DNA of 64,000 nt from Paragorgia papillata (taxonomy: Eukaryota; Cnidaria; Anthozoa; Scleralcyonacea; Coralliidae): NCBI GenBank assembly GCA_035771165.1, contig JAWNZC010000091.1, positions 1,138,501 through 1,202,500 of the forward strand, read 5' to 3'. The stretch's first letter is position 1. Every line of letters begins with the position of its first letter. The notes below the pieces were generated by a model. It worked only from the letters and a program-made list of their open reading frames with translations. It made no database searches and was not told the origin of the DNA. Made by a program: the position numbers and the translations under genes. Of the stretch, positions 54,387 through 62,700 are shown piece by piece.

Positions 54387-54779
54387 ATGGCATCAATGGT
54401 AGCAGGCGGATTATTTAATGCAGTTGCTTTTGCAGGTGCTGGTTACTTGTTCTCAACATTCAACAAACATGGTTCTGAAGAAATGAAACGACATAACCTA
54501 GCTAGTGAAAAATTTCAATTAGCAAAACAAGAATTTTATGAACAAGAAGTAAAAAGAAAAGACAAAGAAAAAGAACTACAAGAAGAAATTTACAATGCAA
54601 GAGGTGATATGAAGGGTACTAACAAAGCACTTGCAGAACTCAAAAAAATACAAAAACTAACTAACCCACCACAGTTCGAAGACTTTTACCAGCCATCCAA
54701 AGAAATGAAAAAATACCAAATTATTGCAATGGGTTTAGCTGGTGCTGCTGGTGGAGGTTTGCTGGTGTACTTATTATAA
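54387..54779 (+). CDS. Membrane protein with central coiled coil, unknown function
   Basis: 130 residues, intact, starting immediately after the previous stop (start context AAATAAATG). Hydrophobic segments at both ends (GGLFNAVAFAGAGYLFSTF and IIAMGLAGAAGGGLLVYLL) flank a highly charged coiled coil (about 30-85). It is the last gene of the plus-strand structural block and is followed by a perfect hairpin. A scaffold or vertex-linked membrane protein would fit, but nothing proves it. Confidence 0.65.
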   Translation: MASMVAGGLFNAVAFAGAGYLFSTFNKHGSEEMKRHNLASEKFQLAKQEFYEQEVKRKDKEKELQEEIYNARGDMKGTNKALAELKKIQKLTNPPQFEDFYQPSKEMKKYQIIAMGLAGAAGGGLLVYLL

Positions 54780-54787
54780 TTTTTAAA

Positions 54788-54812
54788 TTTTCTATTCAAA
54801 AAGAATAGAAAA
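54788..54812 (+). terminator. 10-bp perfect hairpin ending the structural block
   Basis: The arms ttttctattc and gaatagaaaa have an A5 loop, 8 bp past the stop of the 130-residue ORF. Confidence 0.6.
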
Positions 54813-54893
54813 AATAAGGTTTAAAGTTTATAGTTCAAAAAAAACTAATTTAAATTTTTAAGAAAAACCTTAAAAATTTTTTTTACTAACCAA

Positions 54894-55097
54894 TTAAGCA
54901 TTATTCATTAGGTAAACCCAGTATTCAGTACAGTAAAATTTTTTATAATTTTTCCGGTTATATTTACTATACATCACCCAAAGGTTAAAACCCTCATTAC
55001 TTCCATCTGTAAGTTTAAATATAAGTTTGCCAATATCAAACCAAGTTTTAGATCTAAAAACACACTTTGCAACGTTGGTGTTATTTAGCATTAACAT
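54894..55097 (-). CDS. Short ORF repeating the PriCT-2-like motif; possible detached C-terminal end
   Basis: 67 residues, overlapping the end of the 55081-55899 ORF by 17 bp in another frame. Its SKTWFDIGKLIFK, GFNLWVMYSKYN and CTEYWVYL motifs repeat the pattern seen at the N-terminus of the neighbour (ESWYTTGCVIC, GLKIWHQFSQRH, CNKKWVYL). It may be a separate small protein or the end of the neighbour cut off by a frame change. It lacks the shared leader. Confidence 0.45.
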   Translation of the reverse strand: MLMLNNTNVAKCVFRSKTWFDIGKLIFKLTDGSNEGFNLWVMYSKYNRKNYKKFYCTEYWVYLMNNA

Positions 55098-55899
55098 CTT
55101 TATTTATAAGAGAGTTAACTATGTTAAAACAGCCAGCGTTACACAGTTCGTTAAAAAGTTTTTTCTTTTTTACTTTTGGTAATAGTTTTTTTCGTTCTTC
55201 AGCTGTTACTTTAAAATATCTTGGTGTACAACCAATGTCATCAAAAGATTTTAAGTAATTAGTTGTATTTGTTAACCAAAGTGGATCGTTGTTAACATAT
55301 GGCTTAATATTGGTTGCTTTTGGGTTTGGTTTCATCTTTTCATCGCTGTTGTACCAACTAATAATACTGTTAATATCACAGTTAAATCTAAAATGTTTGT
55401 GCTTCCATGTTGATATAAAAAAGTTTTTTAGCCCTCTATCTTTAATTCTTTTACAAATTTCTGTTATAACATGTTCATCTTTCCCTTCTGACATGGTGTA
55501 AACAGCTGAACAAAGGTTATTAAGTGCTTTGTTGTTTCGCATTCTTCGGATTGATAACTTAGGAACAATAATGTTATTAACAAAGTTTCTTACACCTTCG
55601 TCTGTAACTATTTGAGATTTATTCGGGTTATAGGTTGTTCCACCGTCTTTAAAAATCATGGGGACTAATAGTCTTATTGCATATAGTTTAACTTGTTTTT
55701 TAAGGTAAACCCATTTTTTATTACAAAGTTCTTTGTTGTATTTTTCATGACGTTGTGAAAACTGATGCCAAATTTTTAGACCTTCATCGGATCCATTATA
55801 ACAGTTGCAAATAACACACCCAGTTGTATACCAGGACTCAGAACGGGGTTCAGCACGTTTTGTCGAAAGTTGAGTTAAGTAAAAGTTTAAAGTGTTCAT
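55081..55899 (-). CDS. PriCT-2-like protein, possibly linked to DNA replication
   Basis: 272 residues, intact. Residues about 20-66 (SWYTTGCVIC, GLKIWHQFSQ, CNKKWVYLK) follow the W...G...LW..FS...C...W pattern of the primase C-terminal 2 (PriCT-2) domain found in NCLDV and plasmid primase-helicases. No primase or helicase catalytic motif is present. The remaining ~200 residues, including WKHKHFRFN, CTPRYFKVTAEERKKL and a basic stretch, are not recognised. Its start is fused to leader copy 2, like the 58.5-kb gene, which suggests co-regulation, perhaps as early/replication genes. Confidence 0.55.
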   Translation of the reverse strand: MNTLNFYLTQLSTKRAEPRSESWYTTGCVICNCYNGSDEGLKIWHQFSQRHEKYNKELCNKKWVYLKKQVKLYAIRLLVPMIFKDGGTTYNPNKSQIVTDEGVRNFVNNIIVPKLSIRRMRNNKALNNLCSAVYTMSEGKDEHVITEICKRIKDRGLKNFFISTWKHKHFRFNCDINSIISWYNSDEKMKPNPKATNIKPYVNNDPLWLTNTTNYLKSFDDIGCTPRYFKVTAEERKKLLPKVKKKKLFNELCNAGCFNIVNSLINKDVNAK

Positions 55900-55981
55900 A
55901 CTTCCTTTATTGTAATAATTCTTTGAAAGCTGTCCCTTAATTATGGTACCAAAAGTGGTTCCAAAAAGTGTCCCACTTTAA
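55897..55981 (-). promoter_or_regulatory. Shared ~85-bp leader repeat, copy 2
   Basis: Nearly identical to copies 1 and 3, ending exactly at the ATG of 55081-55899. It contains AAAGTG-TCC-CACTTT, a short palindrome, and a repeated (c)aaaagtggt. It also lies upstream of the divergent ORF starting at 56007. Confidence 0.8.
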
Positions 55982-56006
55982 AAGTGATATAATAAAGAGA
56001 AAAAGT

Positions 56007-56762
56007 ATGGATTGTTTTAAAAAGTTACAATTAACTTCAATGTTTCAAAAATTAATTATTCATGAAAAAATGCCACCATTAATAAAATTTAAAAATGAAA
56101 TTAACACTAATTTCATAATATTTCCGGTTGGTCAACTTGAAAAAATTTACGCGTTCATTAAAACAATACAAAAAAGAAATGACAAAAACCATCTTTCGCA
56201 TGCATTAGAAAATATGTTTAAAATGCTTATTGATTACAATATTGGTAATGATGAAGTTAAAATTTTAAACCAAAAAAATGGAAAAAGCTATTATATGCTT
56301 TATAAAAATATTTTTATAAAAATGGAAAGAAAAAAAATTTATCAATCTGATTATAAATCATATGTTATTCCATATCAACCATCAGGTCAACGATTAACAA
56401 AACCAGACCAAGAAAGATTCAACTTAATTTCATTTAACTTATTTGAAATAGAAGAAGATTATGAGTTAGATAACGAAGAAACTGATGATGAAGATTATGA
56501 AAAAACTGATGATGAAGATTATGAAAAAACTGATGATGAAGATTATGAAGAAACTGATGATGAAGATTATGAAAAAACTGATGATGAAGATTATGAAAAA
56601 ACTGATGATGAAGATTATGAAAAAACTGATGATGAAGATTATGAAGAAACTGATGATGAAGATTATGAAAATACTGATGATGAAGATAACGAAAATACTG
56701 ATGAGTCAGATAACGAAGAAACTGATGATGAAGATTATGAAAATACTGATGATGAAGATTAG
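56007..56762 (+). CDS. Protein with a C-terminal acidic octapeptide repeat
   Basis: 251 residues from the ATG at 56007. The first ~150 residues (LQLTSMFQKLIIHEKMPP, IIFPVGQLEKIYAFIK, YVIPYQPSGQRLTKPDQERF) form an unknown domain. The rest is about twelve TDDEDYEK-type octapeptides, giving a strongly negative tail like a histone or DNA mimic, or a chaperone-like tail. The frame is also open from 55968 within the leader, but there is no ATG there. It is divergent from the PriCT-2-like gene and convergent with the 555-residue gene across a 14-bp hairpin. Confidence 0.6.
   Translation: MDCFKKLQLTSMFQKLIIHEKMPPLIKFKNEINTNFIIFPVGQLEKIYAFIKTIQKRNDKNHLSHALENMFKMLIDYNIGNDEVKILNQKNGKSYYMLYKNIFIKMERKKIYQSDYKSYVIPYQPSGQRLTKPDQERFNLISFNLFEIEEDYELDNEETDDEDYEKTDDEDYEKTDDEDYEETDDEDYEKTDDEDYEKTDDEDYEKTDDEDYEETDDEDYENTDDEDNENTDESDNEETDDEDYENTDDED
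56475..56760 (+). repeat. 24-bp coding tandem repeat
   Basis: About twelve copies of actgatgatgaagattatga + aaaa with few changes, in frame within the acidic protein. It is probably variable in copy number between element copies. Confidence 0.9.
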
Positions 56763-56770
56763 TAAAAGAA

Positions 56771-56804
56771 AAAAATACTTATTTTTAAAAAAATAAGTAT
56801 TTTT
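56771..56804. terminator. 14-bp perfect hairpin between convergent genes
   Basis: The arms aaaaatacttattt and aaataagtattttt have a 6-nt loop, in the 54-bp gap between a plus-strand gene ending at 56762 and a minus-strand gene ending at 56817. It could serve both directions. Confidence 0.65.
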
Positions 56805-56816
56805 ATTATATTGTTT

Positions 56817-58484
56817 CTATTTCAATGTTTTTCTTAATTCTGCTTTTTCTTGCTTACGAACTTCTTTAAAGTTCTCCTTTACAAATTCATCTATAAGCGA
56901 TTTAATGTTTCTTTTATTGATTATAACAAGGTTTTCATTAAATAACGTTGTTTTTTCTTTATGACGAATCTCATTAATCCGGGTAATTACGTCATTAATT
57001 TCATATTCTTTTTCATTTTCAAATGAAATGACGGCTTCTAATTTTAATGGAGTTAATATTTTTTTATGAGATTTTATATAATTTTCAATACCACCTTTTT
57101 TAAATACTCTTGCAAACTCAGTAAAATTAAAATTGTCTTCTGCTAAAAGTGTAAATCCGTTGTTAAAAAAGCAACTTGCTACTTCTTCGTTACGAAAATA
57201 TCTTGAATATATTGTCTTATTTTTTGGCCAGTTTGGTTTTAAACAAGTTTGCCATAATTCAATAGAAGAACGGGTTGAAAAGTTTTCTGGGTCTTCTTTT
57301 TCATTAAAGTTCATCCAAAGATTATGTACTGATAAGCAACCATCTGATAGATTACATAAAAGCACACTATCATCCATCCATGATTTTTTACCGAAAATAT
57401 ATTTCGGTAATGAGAGAGCAGAAATACAACCTTTGATCCATAATTCTTCCACACTATCATGATTGTAATTTTCACCACACATTTTTAACGAAAACTTCTT
57501 CCAAAGATAAAATAATCTTTCTTTTATGTTGTTATTTTCGTTGACCGCCATTCTGCTTAAAATATTACCACAATTGGTCCAGTCTTTAATATTATTGTTT
57601 TTTGTGGTAAAATTTGTTTGTTTGTTTGTTTGAATTGAAGTAAAATTGGGGTCTTCCGCTTCTCTCTCCCCTCTTTTAAGTTTATGCTTGCGAAAATCAC
57701 CCATTGGCGGGGCTTGTTCATCTTCTAAACCACAATTTGTGCAAAAACTGGTGTAAAAATGAGGGTGCTTTTTTAAATGAAAACAGTTATCAAATTTATT
57801 TTTTGGCCTATGGTCTTTGCAAAATTTTTGGCTGCATTTTCTTTCGCAATATTTGCCATCAACATAATGCAAACAATAATTTTGAATTTTATGCTTTTTT
57901 GTAATTGGAAGGACTGGTCTTTTTAAATCATAATTTGGTGGAAAAAATACAACTTTACTTTTTTGATTTTGTTCTTCAATCTTAAGCAACATCTGCTGAA
58001 ATGTCATTACATCTTTGCTTGGAAAAGCGCCAGGCACACCACCTAATACTTTTGATCTCGCCAGCGAATAAAGTGCACCTTCTGGTCTACCAACCATATC
58101 TTCTAAACCATTATTAGGTTTAGTTTCGTAAAAATGCTCATAAGACTTAGCCATTTCTTCCTTTTTTAATATCAAAGCTGAGACTACTTTTGGTTTTACT
58201 AATCTTGGTGGTTTTGCTAATCTTTGTTTAGTTTTTTTAAGTTTCTCTTTTTCACGCACTTCACCAACTGAATCATATGTTTTTGTTGGTTGTTTGGCTT
58301 TTCGTTGTTCAGCCTTTTTTATCTTTTTTTCTTCAGGTGTTAAAATTGGTTTAATAATTTTTTTAGCTTTTCGTTGTTCAGCCTTTTTTATCTTTTTTTC
58401 TTCAGGTGTTAAAATTGGTTTAATAATTTTTTTAGCTAATCTTTGTTTAGCTTTTCTTAATCTATCTTTTTCGCGTTTCTCCAT
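56817..58484 (-). CDS. Large Lys-rich protein with Cys/His cluster, unknown function
   Basis: 555 residues, intact. The N-terminus has tandem Lys-rich repeats (KKIIKPILTPEEKKIKKAEQ twice, 69 bp apart at about 58300-58440). A Cys/His-rich segment at about 205-255 (YCLHYVDGKYCERKCSQKFC, then CFHLKK...CTNCGLE) probably binds zinc. A long C-terminal region (DWTNCGNILSRMA, ERLFYLWKKFSLKMCG) shows a W...LW..FS-type pattern that loosely resembles the PriCT-2-like pieces of the neighbour. The start is fused to leader copy 3. A nucleic-acid-binding role is plausible; no family is recognised. Confidence 0.6.
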   Translation of the reverse strand: MEKREKDRLRKAKQRLAKKIIKPILTPEEKKIKKAEQRKAKKIIKPILTPEEKKIKKAEQRKAKQPTKTYDSVGEVREKEKLKKTKQRLAKPPRLVKPKVVSALILKKEEMAKSYEHFYETKPNNGLEDMVGRPEGALYSLARSKVLGGVPGAFPSKDVMTFQQMLLKIEEQNQKSKVVFFPPNYDLKRPVLPITKKHKIQNYCLHYVDGKYCERKCSQKFCKDHRPKNKFDNCFHLKKHPHFYTSFCTNCGLEDEQAPPMGDFRKHKLKRGEREAEDPNFTSIQTNKQTNFTTKNNNIKDWTNCGNILSRMAVNENNNIKERLFYLWKKFSLKMCGENYNHDSVEELWIKGCISALSLPKYIFGKKSWMDDSVLLCNLSDGCLSVHNLWMNFNEKEDPENFSTRSSIELWQTCLKPNWPKNKTIYSRYFRNEEVASCFFNNGFTLLAEDNFNFTEFARVFKKGGIENYIKSHKKILTPLKLEAVISFENEKEYEINDVITRINEIRHKEKTTLFNENLVIINKRNIKSLIDEFVKENFKEVRKQEKAELRKTLK

Positions 58485-58566
58485 ACTTCCTTTATTGTTA
58501 TAATTCTTTGAAAGCTGTCCCTTAATTATGGTACCAAAAGTGGTACTAAAAAGTGTCCCACTTTAA
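58482..58566 (-). promoter_or_regulatory. Shared ~85-bp leader repeat, copy 3
   Basis: Ends exactly at the ATG of the 555-residue gene and begins at the stop of the upstream gene (the TTTAAA of the repeat overlaps that stop). It is almost identical to copies 1 and 2. Confidence 0.8.
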
Positions 58567-59330
58567 ACTAAGGCACCCCCAATTTTATGTTCAGCCATTA
58601 TTTTTTTGTGTATAACTGTAATATCATCTGTTTCTAAAAAACCACTAATTACTTTTATATCGTAAATTTCTCCTGTAAAAGGTCTTGACAATGGACCTGT
58701 AGTACCTGTAAACCTATCATTCACAAATATTGTACTGCATGTTTCACCAATGGTTTTAGGGTTTGCAAAAAAATCTGAATCTTTTAATTTTTCTCCGTTT
58801 ATGTAAACACAGCTTCCGGATAATAACCAATGACAAGAAATAATGTGTTTATCAAAAATGCTAACATCACTTTGAATTGTGCAGTTGTATTCCTTAGCTG
58901 GAAAACCACCTCCGTATGAAAGTTTGTTTGTTGTTCCAGTTTTATATCCAATAAATTTATCGTAACCGCCATTGTCATTGCCAATAATGTACGCCCATAA
59001 TCCAGAATTGTTGGTGTCGCCAAGAACACGCACCACAATAAAAACTGAAACATTGATGGTAATCATTTCTGGACATTTAAATATCATAAAACACTTTCTG
59101 GTATTTTGAATAAAATCTAATCCGGGTATTGGCCCTCTGTTGTATTCGCTTTGAAAAAGTGAGTGTTCATTGTCCTGTACTCTTCCAACTCTAACACCTT
59201 TATCGGCTTGTCCGGATTTCGCAGCTTTTAACATGTTAACGTCAAACACAGTTTTAAATAAAACCGGTTTTTGATCTGGATTTGTTTTACGTTTGCATTG
59301 ACATGCTTCATAACCATAATGTATGCTCAT
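58563..59330 (-). CDS. LamG/concanavalin-like protein, possible surface or attachment protein
   Basis: 255 residues, intact; start context ATAAATAAAAATG just inside the right terminal repeat. The C-terminal ~100 residues (HIISCHWLLSGSCVYINGEKL, then SRPFTGEIYDIKVISGFL and TDDITVIHKKIMAEH) follow the laminin-G / concanavalin-like jelly-roll pattern (chain of strands ending in F-x-G-x-I-x-x-I). The N-terminus has a C-x-C (ACQCKRKTN). Such domains often bind sugars or receptors, so a virion surface role is possible. The family assignment is by eye. Confidence 0.55.
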   Translation of the reverse strand: MSIHYGYEACQCKRKTNPDQKPVLFKTVFDVNMLKAAKSGQADKGVRVGRVQDNEHSLFQSEYNRGPIPGLDFIQNTRKCFMIFKCPEMITINVSVFIVVRVLGDTNNSGLWAYIIGNDNGGYDKFIGYKTGTTNKLSYGGGFPAKEYNCTIQSDVSIFDKHIISCHWLLSGSCVYINGEKLKDSDFFANPKTIGETCSTIFVNDRFTGTTGPLSRPFTGEIYDIKVISGFLETDDITVIHKKIMAEHKIGGALV

Positions 59331-59353
59331 TTTTATTTATGTAAAAAAACCAT

Positions 59354-59791
59354 TAATGAAGGGGATGAACACCTTCCGAAGCCGGCAGCATGAAATTTAC
59401 ACGGAGCATATAAACAAAATAGCACTTTCGGCAAACGACGACAAGCGGATAATATTAGAAGACGGAATTCGGACATTAGCCATAGGTCATCGACTTGCGA
59501 AACAATTATAAACCAGAAAACCAGAAAATACATATTTTGTAAAATATGAATTTGAAAACTTTGGTGGCGGTGGTGAAAACAAAATGGCGGCGGTGGTGAA
59601 AACAAAATGAGCTCGGTGGTGAAAACAAAATGAGCTCGGTGGTGAAAACAAAATGAGCTCGGAATGAAAATATGAAATGAGCTCGGTGGTGAAAACAAAA
59701 TGAGCTCGGTGAAGTGGTGGGGGAGTGGGGTGATTCCGGAGTAAAAAGCGCTTGTGCAAAAATGAGCCCGTAGCCCCCATTCCCTACTACT
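59354..59791 (-). repeat. Right terminal inverted repeat of the Polinton
   Basis: Reverse complement of 40294-40731. It contains, at 59354-59511, a second copy of the last 52 codons of the polymerase gene, which has no function as a gene here. Confidence 0.95.
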
Positions 59792-59797
59792 GACTTT
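59792..59797 (+). repeat. Polinton target-site duplication, right copy (gacttt)
   Basis: Matches 40288-40293. Together they restore the satellite monomer context actgactttgttccc. Confidence 0.93.
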
Positions 59798-62700
59798 GTT
59801 CCCTGATTACCATTATTCTGCCATGCCACTGGAGATAATTTTAACTGACTTTGATTCCTGATTACAATTATTCTGCTGTGCCACTGGAAATAATTTTTAA
59901 CTGACTTTTCCTGATTACCATTATTCTGCCATGCCACTGGAGATAATTTTTAGCTGACTTGATTCCAGATTACCATTGTTCTGCTGTGCCACTGGATATA
60001 ATTTTAACTGTCTTTGGTTCTTGATTACCATCATTCTGCTGTGCAAAGATAATTTAAAACTGGCTTTGGTTCCTGATTACCACTATTCTGCTGTGAGAAG
60101 ATAATTTTTAACTGACTTTGGTTCCTGATTACCATTATTTTGCTCTGCCAAGATAATTTTTAACTGACTTTGTTCCCTGATTACCATTATTCTGCCATGC
60201 CACTGGAGATAATTTTAACTGACTTTGATTCCTGATTACCATTATTCTGCTGTGCCACTGGAGATAATTTTTAACTGACTTTTCCTGATTACCATTATTC
60301 TGCCATGCCACTGGAGATAATTTTTAGCTGACTTGATTCCAGATTACCATTGATCTGCTGTGGCACTGGATATAATTTTAACTGTCTTTGGTTCTTGATT
60401 ACCATCATTCTGCTGTGCAAAGATAATTTAAAACTGGCTTTGGTTCCTGATTACCACTATTCTGCTGTGAGAAGATAATTTTGAACTGACTTTGGTTCCT
60501 GATTACCATTATTTTGCTCTGCCAAGATAATTTTTAACTGACTTTGTTCCCTGATTACCATTATTCTGCCATGCCACTGGAGATAATTTTAACTGACTTT
60601 GATTCCTGATTACCATTATTCTGCTGTGCCACTGGAGATAATTTTTAACTGACTTTTCCTGATTACCATTATTCTGCCATGCCACTGGAGATAATTTTTA
60701 GCTGACTTGATTCCAGATTACCATTGTTCTGCTGTGGCACTGGATATAATTTTAACTGTCTTTGGTTCTTGATTACCATCATTCTGCTGTGTAAAGATAA
60801 TTTAAAACTGGCTTTGGTTCCTGATTACCACTATTCTGCTGTGAGAAGATAATTTTGAACTGACTTTGGTTCCTGATTACCATTATTTTGCTCTGCCAAG
60901 ATAATTTTTAACTGCCTTTGTTCCCTGATTACCATTATTCTGCCATGCCACTGGAGATAATTTTAACTGACTTTGATTCCTGATTACCATTATTCTGCTG
61001 TGCCACTGGAGATAATTTTTAACTGACTTTTCCTGATTACCATTATTCTGCCATGCCACTGGAGATAATTTTTAGCTGACTTGATTCCAGATTACCATTG
61101 TTCTGCTGTGCCACTGGATATAATTTTAACTGTCTTTGGTTCTTGATTACCATCATTCTGCTGTGCAAAGATAATTTAAAACTGGCTTTGGTTCCTGATT
61201 ACCACTATTCTGCTGTGAGAAGATAATTTTTAACTGACTTTGGTTCCTGATTACCATTATTTTGCTCTGCCAAGATAATTTTTAACTGACTTTGTTCCCT
61301 GATTACCATTATTCTGCCATGCCACTGGAGATAATTTTAACTGACTTTGATTCCTGATTACCATTATTCTTCTGTGCCACTGGAGATAATTTTTAACTGA
61401 CTTTTCCTGATTACCATTATTCTGCCATGCCACTGGAGATAATTTTTAGCTGACTTGATTCCAGATTACCATTGTTCTGCTGTGCCACTGGATATAATTT
61501 TAGCTGTCTTTGGTTCTTGATTACCATCATTCTGCTGTGCAAAGATAATTTAAAACTGGCTTTGGTTCCTGATTACCACTATTCTGCTGTGAGAAGATAA
61601 TTTTTAACTGACTTTGGTTCCTGATTACCCATTATTTTGCTCTGCCAAGATAATTTTTAACTGACTTTGTTCCCTGATTACCATTATTCTGCCATGCCAC
61701 TGGAGATAATTTTAACTGACTTTGATTCCTGATTACCATTATTCTGCTGTGCCACTGGAAATAATTTTTAACTGACTTTTCCTGATTACCATTATTCTGC
61801 CATGCCACTGGAGATAATTTTTAGCTGACTTGATTCCAGATTACCATTGTTCTGCTGTGCCACTGGATATAATTTTAACTGTCTTTGGTTCTTGATTACC
61901 ATCATTCTGCTGTGCAAAGATAATTTAAAACTGGCTTTGGTTCCTGATTACCACTATTCTGCTGTGAGAAGATAATTTTTAACTGACTTTGGTTCCTGAT
62001 TACCATTATTTTGCTCTGCCAAGATAATTTTTAACTGACTTTGTTCCCTGATTACCATTATTCTGCCATGCCACTGGAGATAATTTTAACTGACTTTGAT
62101 TCCTGATTACCATTATTCTGCTGTGCCACTGGAGATAATTTTTAACTGACTTTTCCTGATTACCATTATTCTGCCATGCCACTGGAGATAATTTTTAGCT
62201 GACTTGATTCCAGATTACCATTGTTCTGCTGTGGCACTGGATATAATTTTAACTGTCTTTGGTTCTTGATTACCATCATTCTGCTGTGCAAAGATAATTT
62301 AAAACTGGCTTTGGTTCCTGATTACCACTATTCTGCTGTGAGAAGATAATTTTGAACTGACTTTGGTTCCTGATTACCATTATTTTGCTCTGCCAAGATA
62401 ATTTTTAACTGACTTTGTTCCCTGATTACCATTATTCTGCCATGCCACTGGAGATAATTTTAACTGACTTTGATTCCTGATTACCATTATTCTGCTGTGC
62501 CACTGGAGATAATTTTTAACTGACTTTTCCTGATTACCATTATTCTGCCATGCCACTGGAGATAATTTTTAGCTGACTTGATTCCAGATTACCATTGTTC
62601 TGCTGTGCCACTGGATATAATTTTAACTGTCTTTGGTTCTTGATTACCATCATTCTGCTGTGTAAAGATAATTTAAAACTGGCTTTGGTTCCTGATTACC

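Larger units (their letters stand above)
40294..59791. mobile_element. Polinton/Maverick element, full length (19,498 bp)
   Basis: Bounded by 438-bp terminal inverted repeats starting AGTAGTAGGGAATGGGGG and by a 6-bp gacttt duplication. It carries the Polinton hallmark genes: protein-primed polymerase B, retroviral-type integrase, A32-like packaging ATPase, and capsid candidates. About 20 ORFs are densely packed on both strands. The only clear damage is a stop in the integrase, a probable frame break at 49.1 kb and possibly one at 55.1 kb. No adenain-like protease was found. Confidence 0.95.

Noticed and set aside
56485..56796. Met-Lys-Ile repeat ORF
   Set aside because: Alternative frame of the 24-bp acidic-tail repeat.
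59323..59511. Short plus-strand ORF resembling a polymerase C-terminus
   Set aside because: Only the TIR copy of the polymerase 3' end, with a few flanking codons; not a gene.
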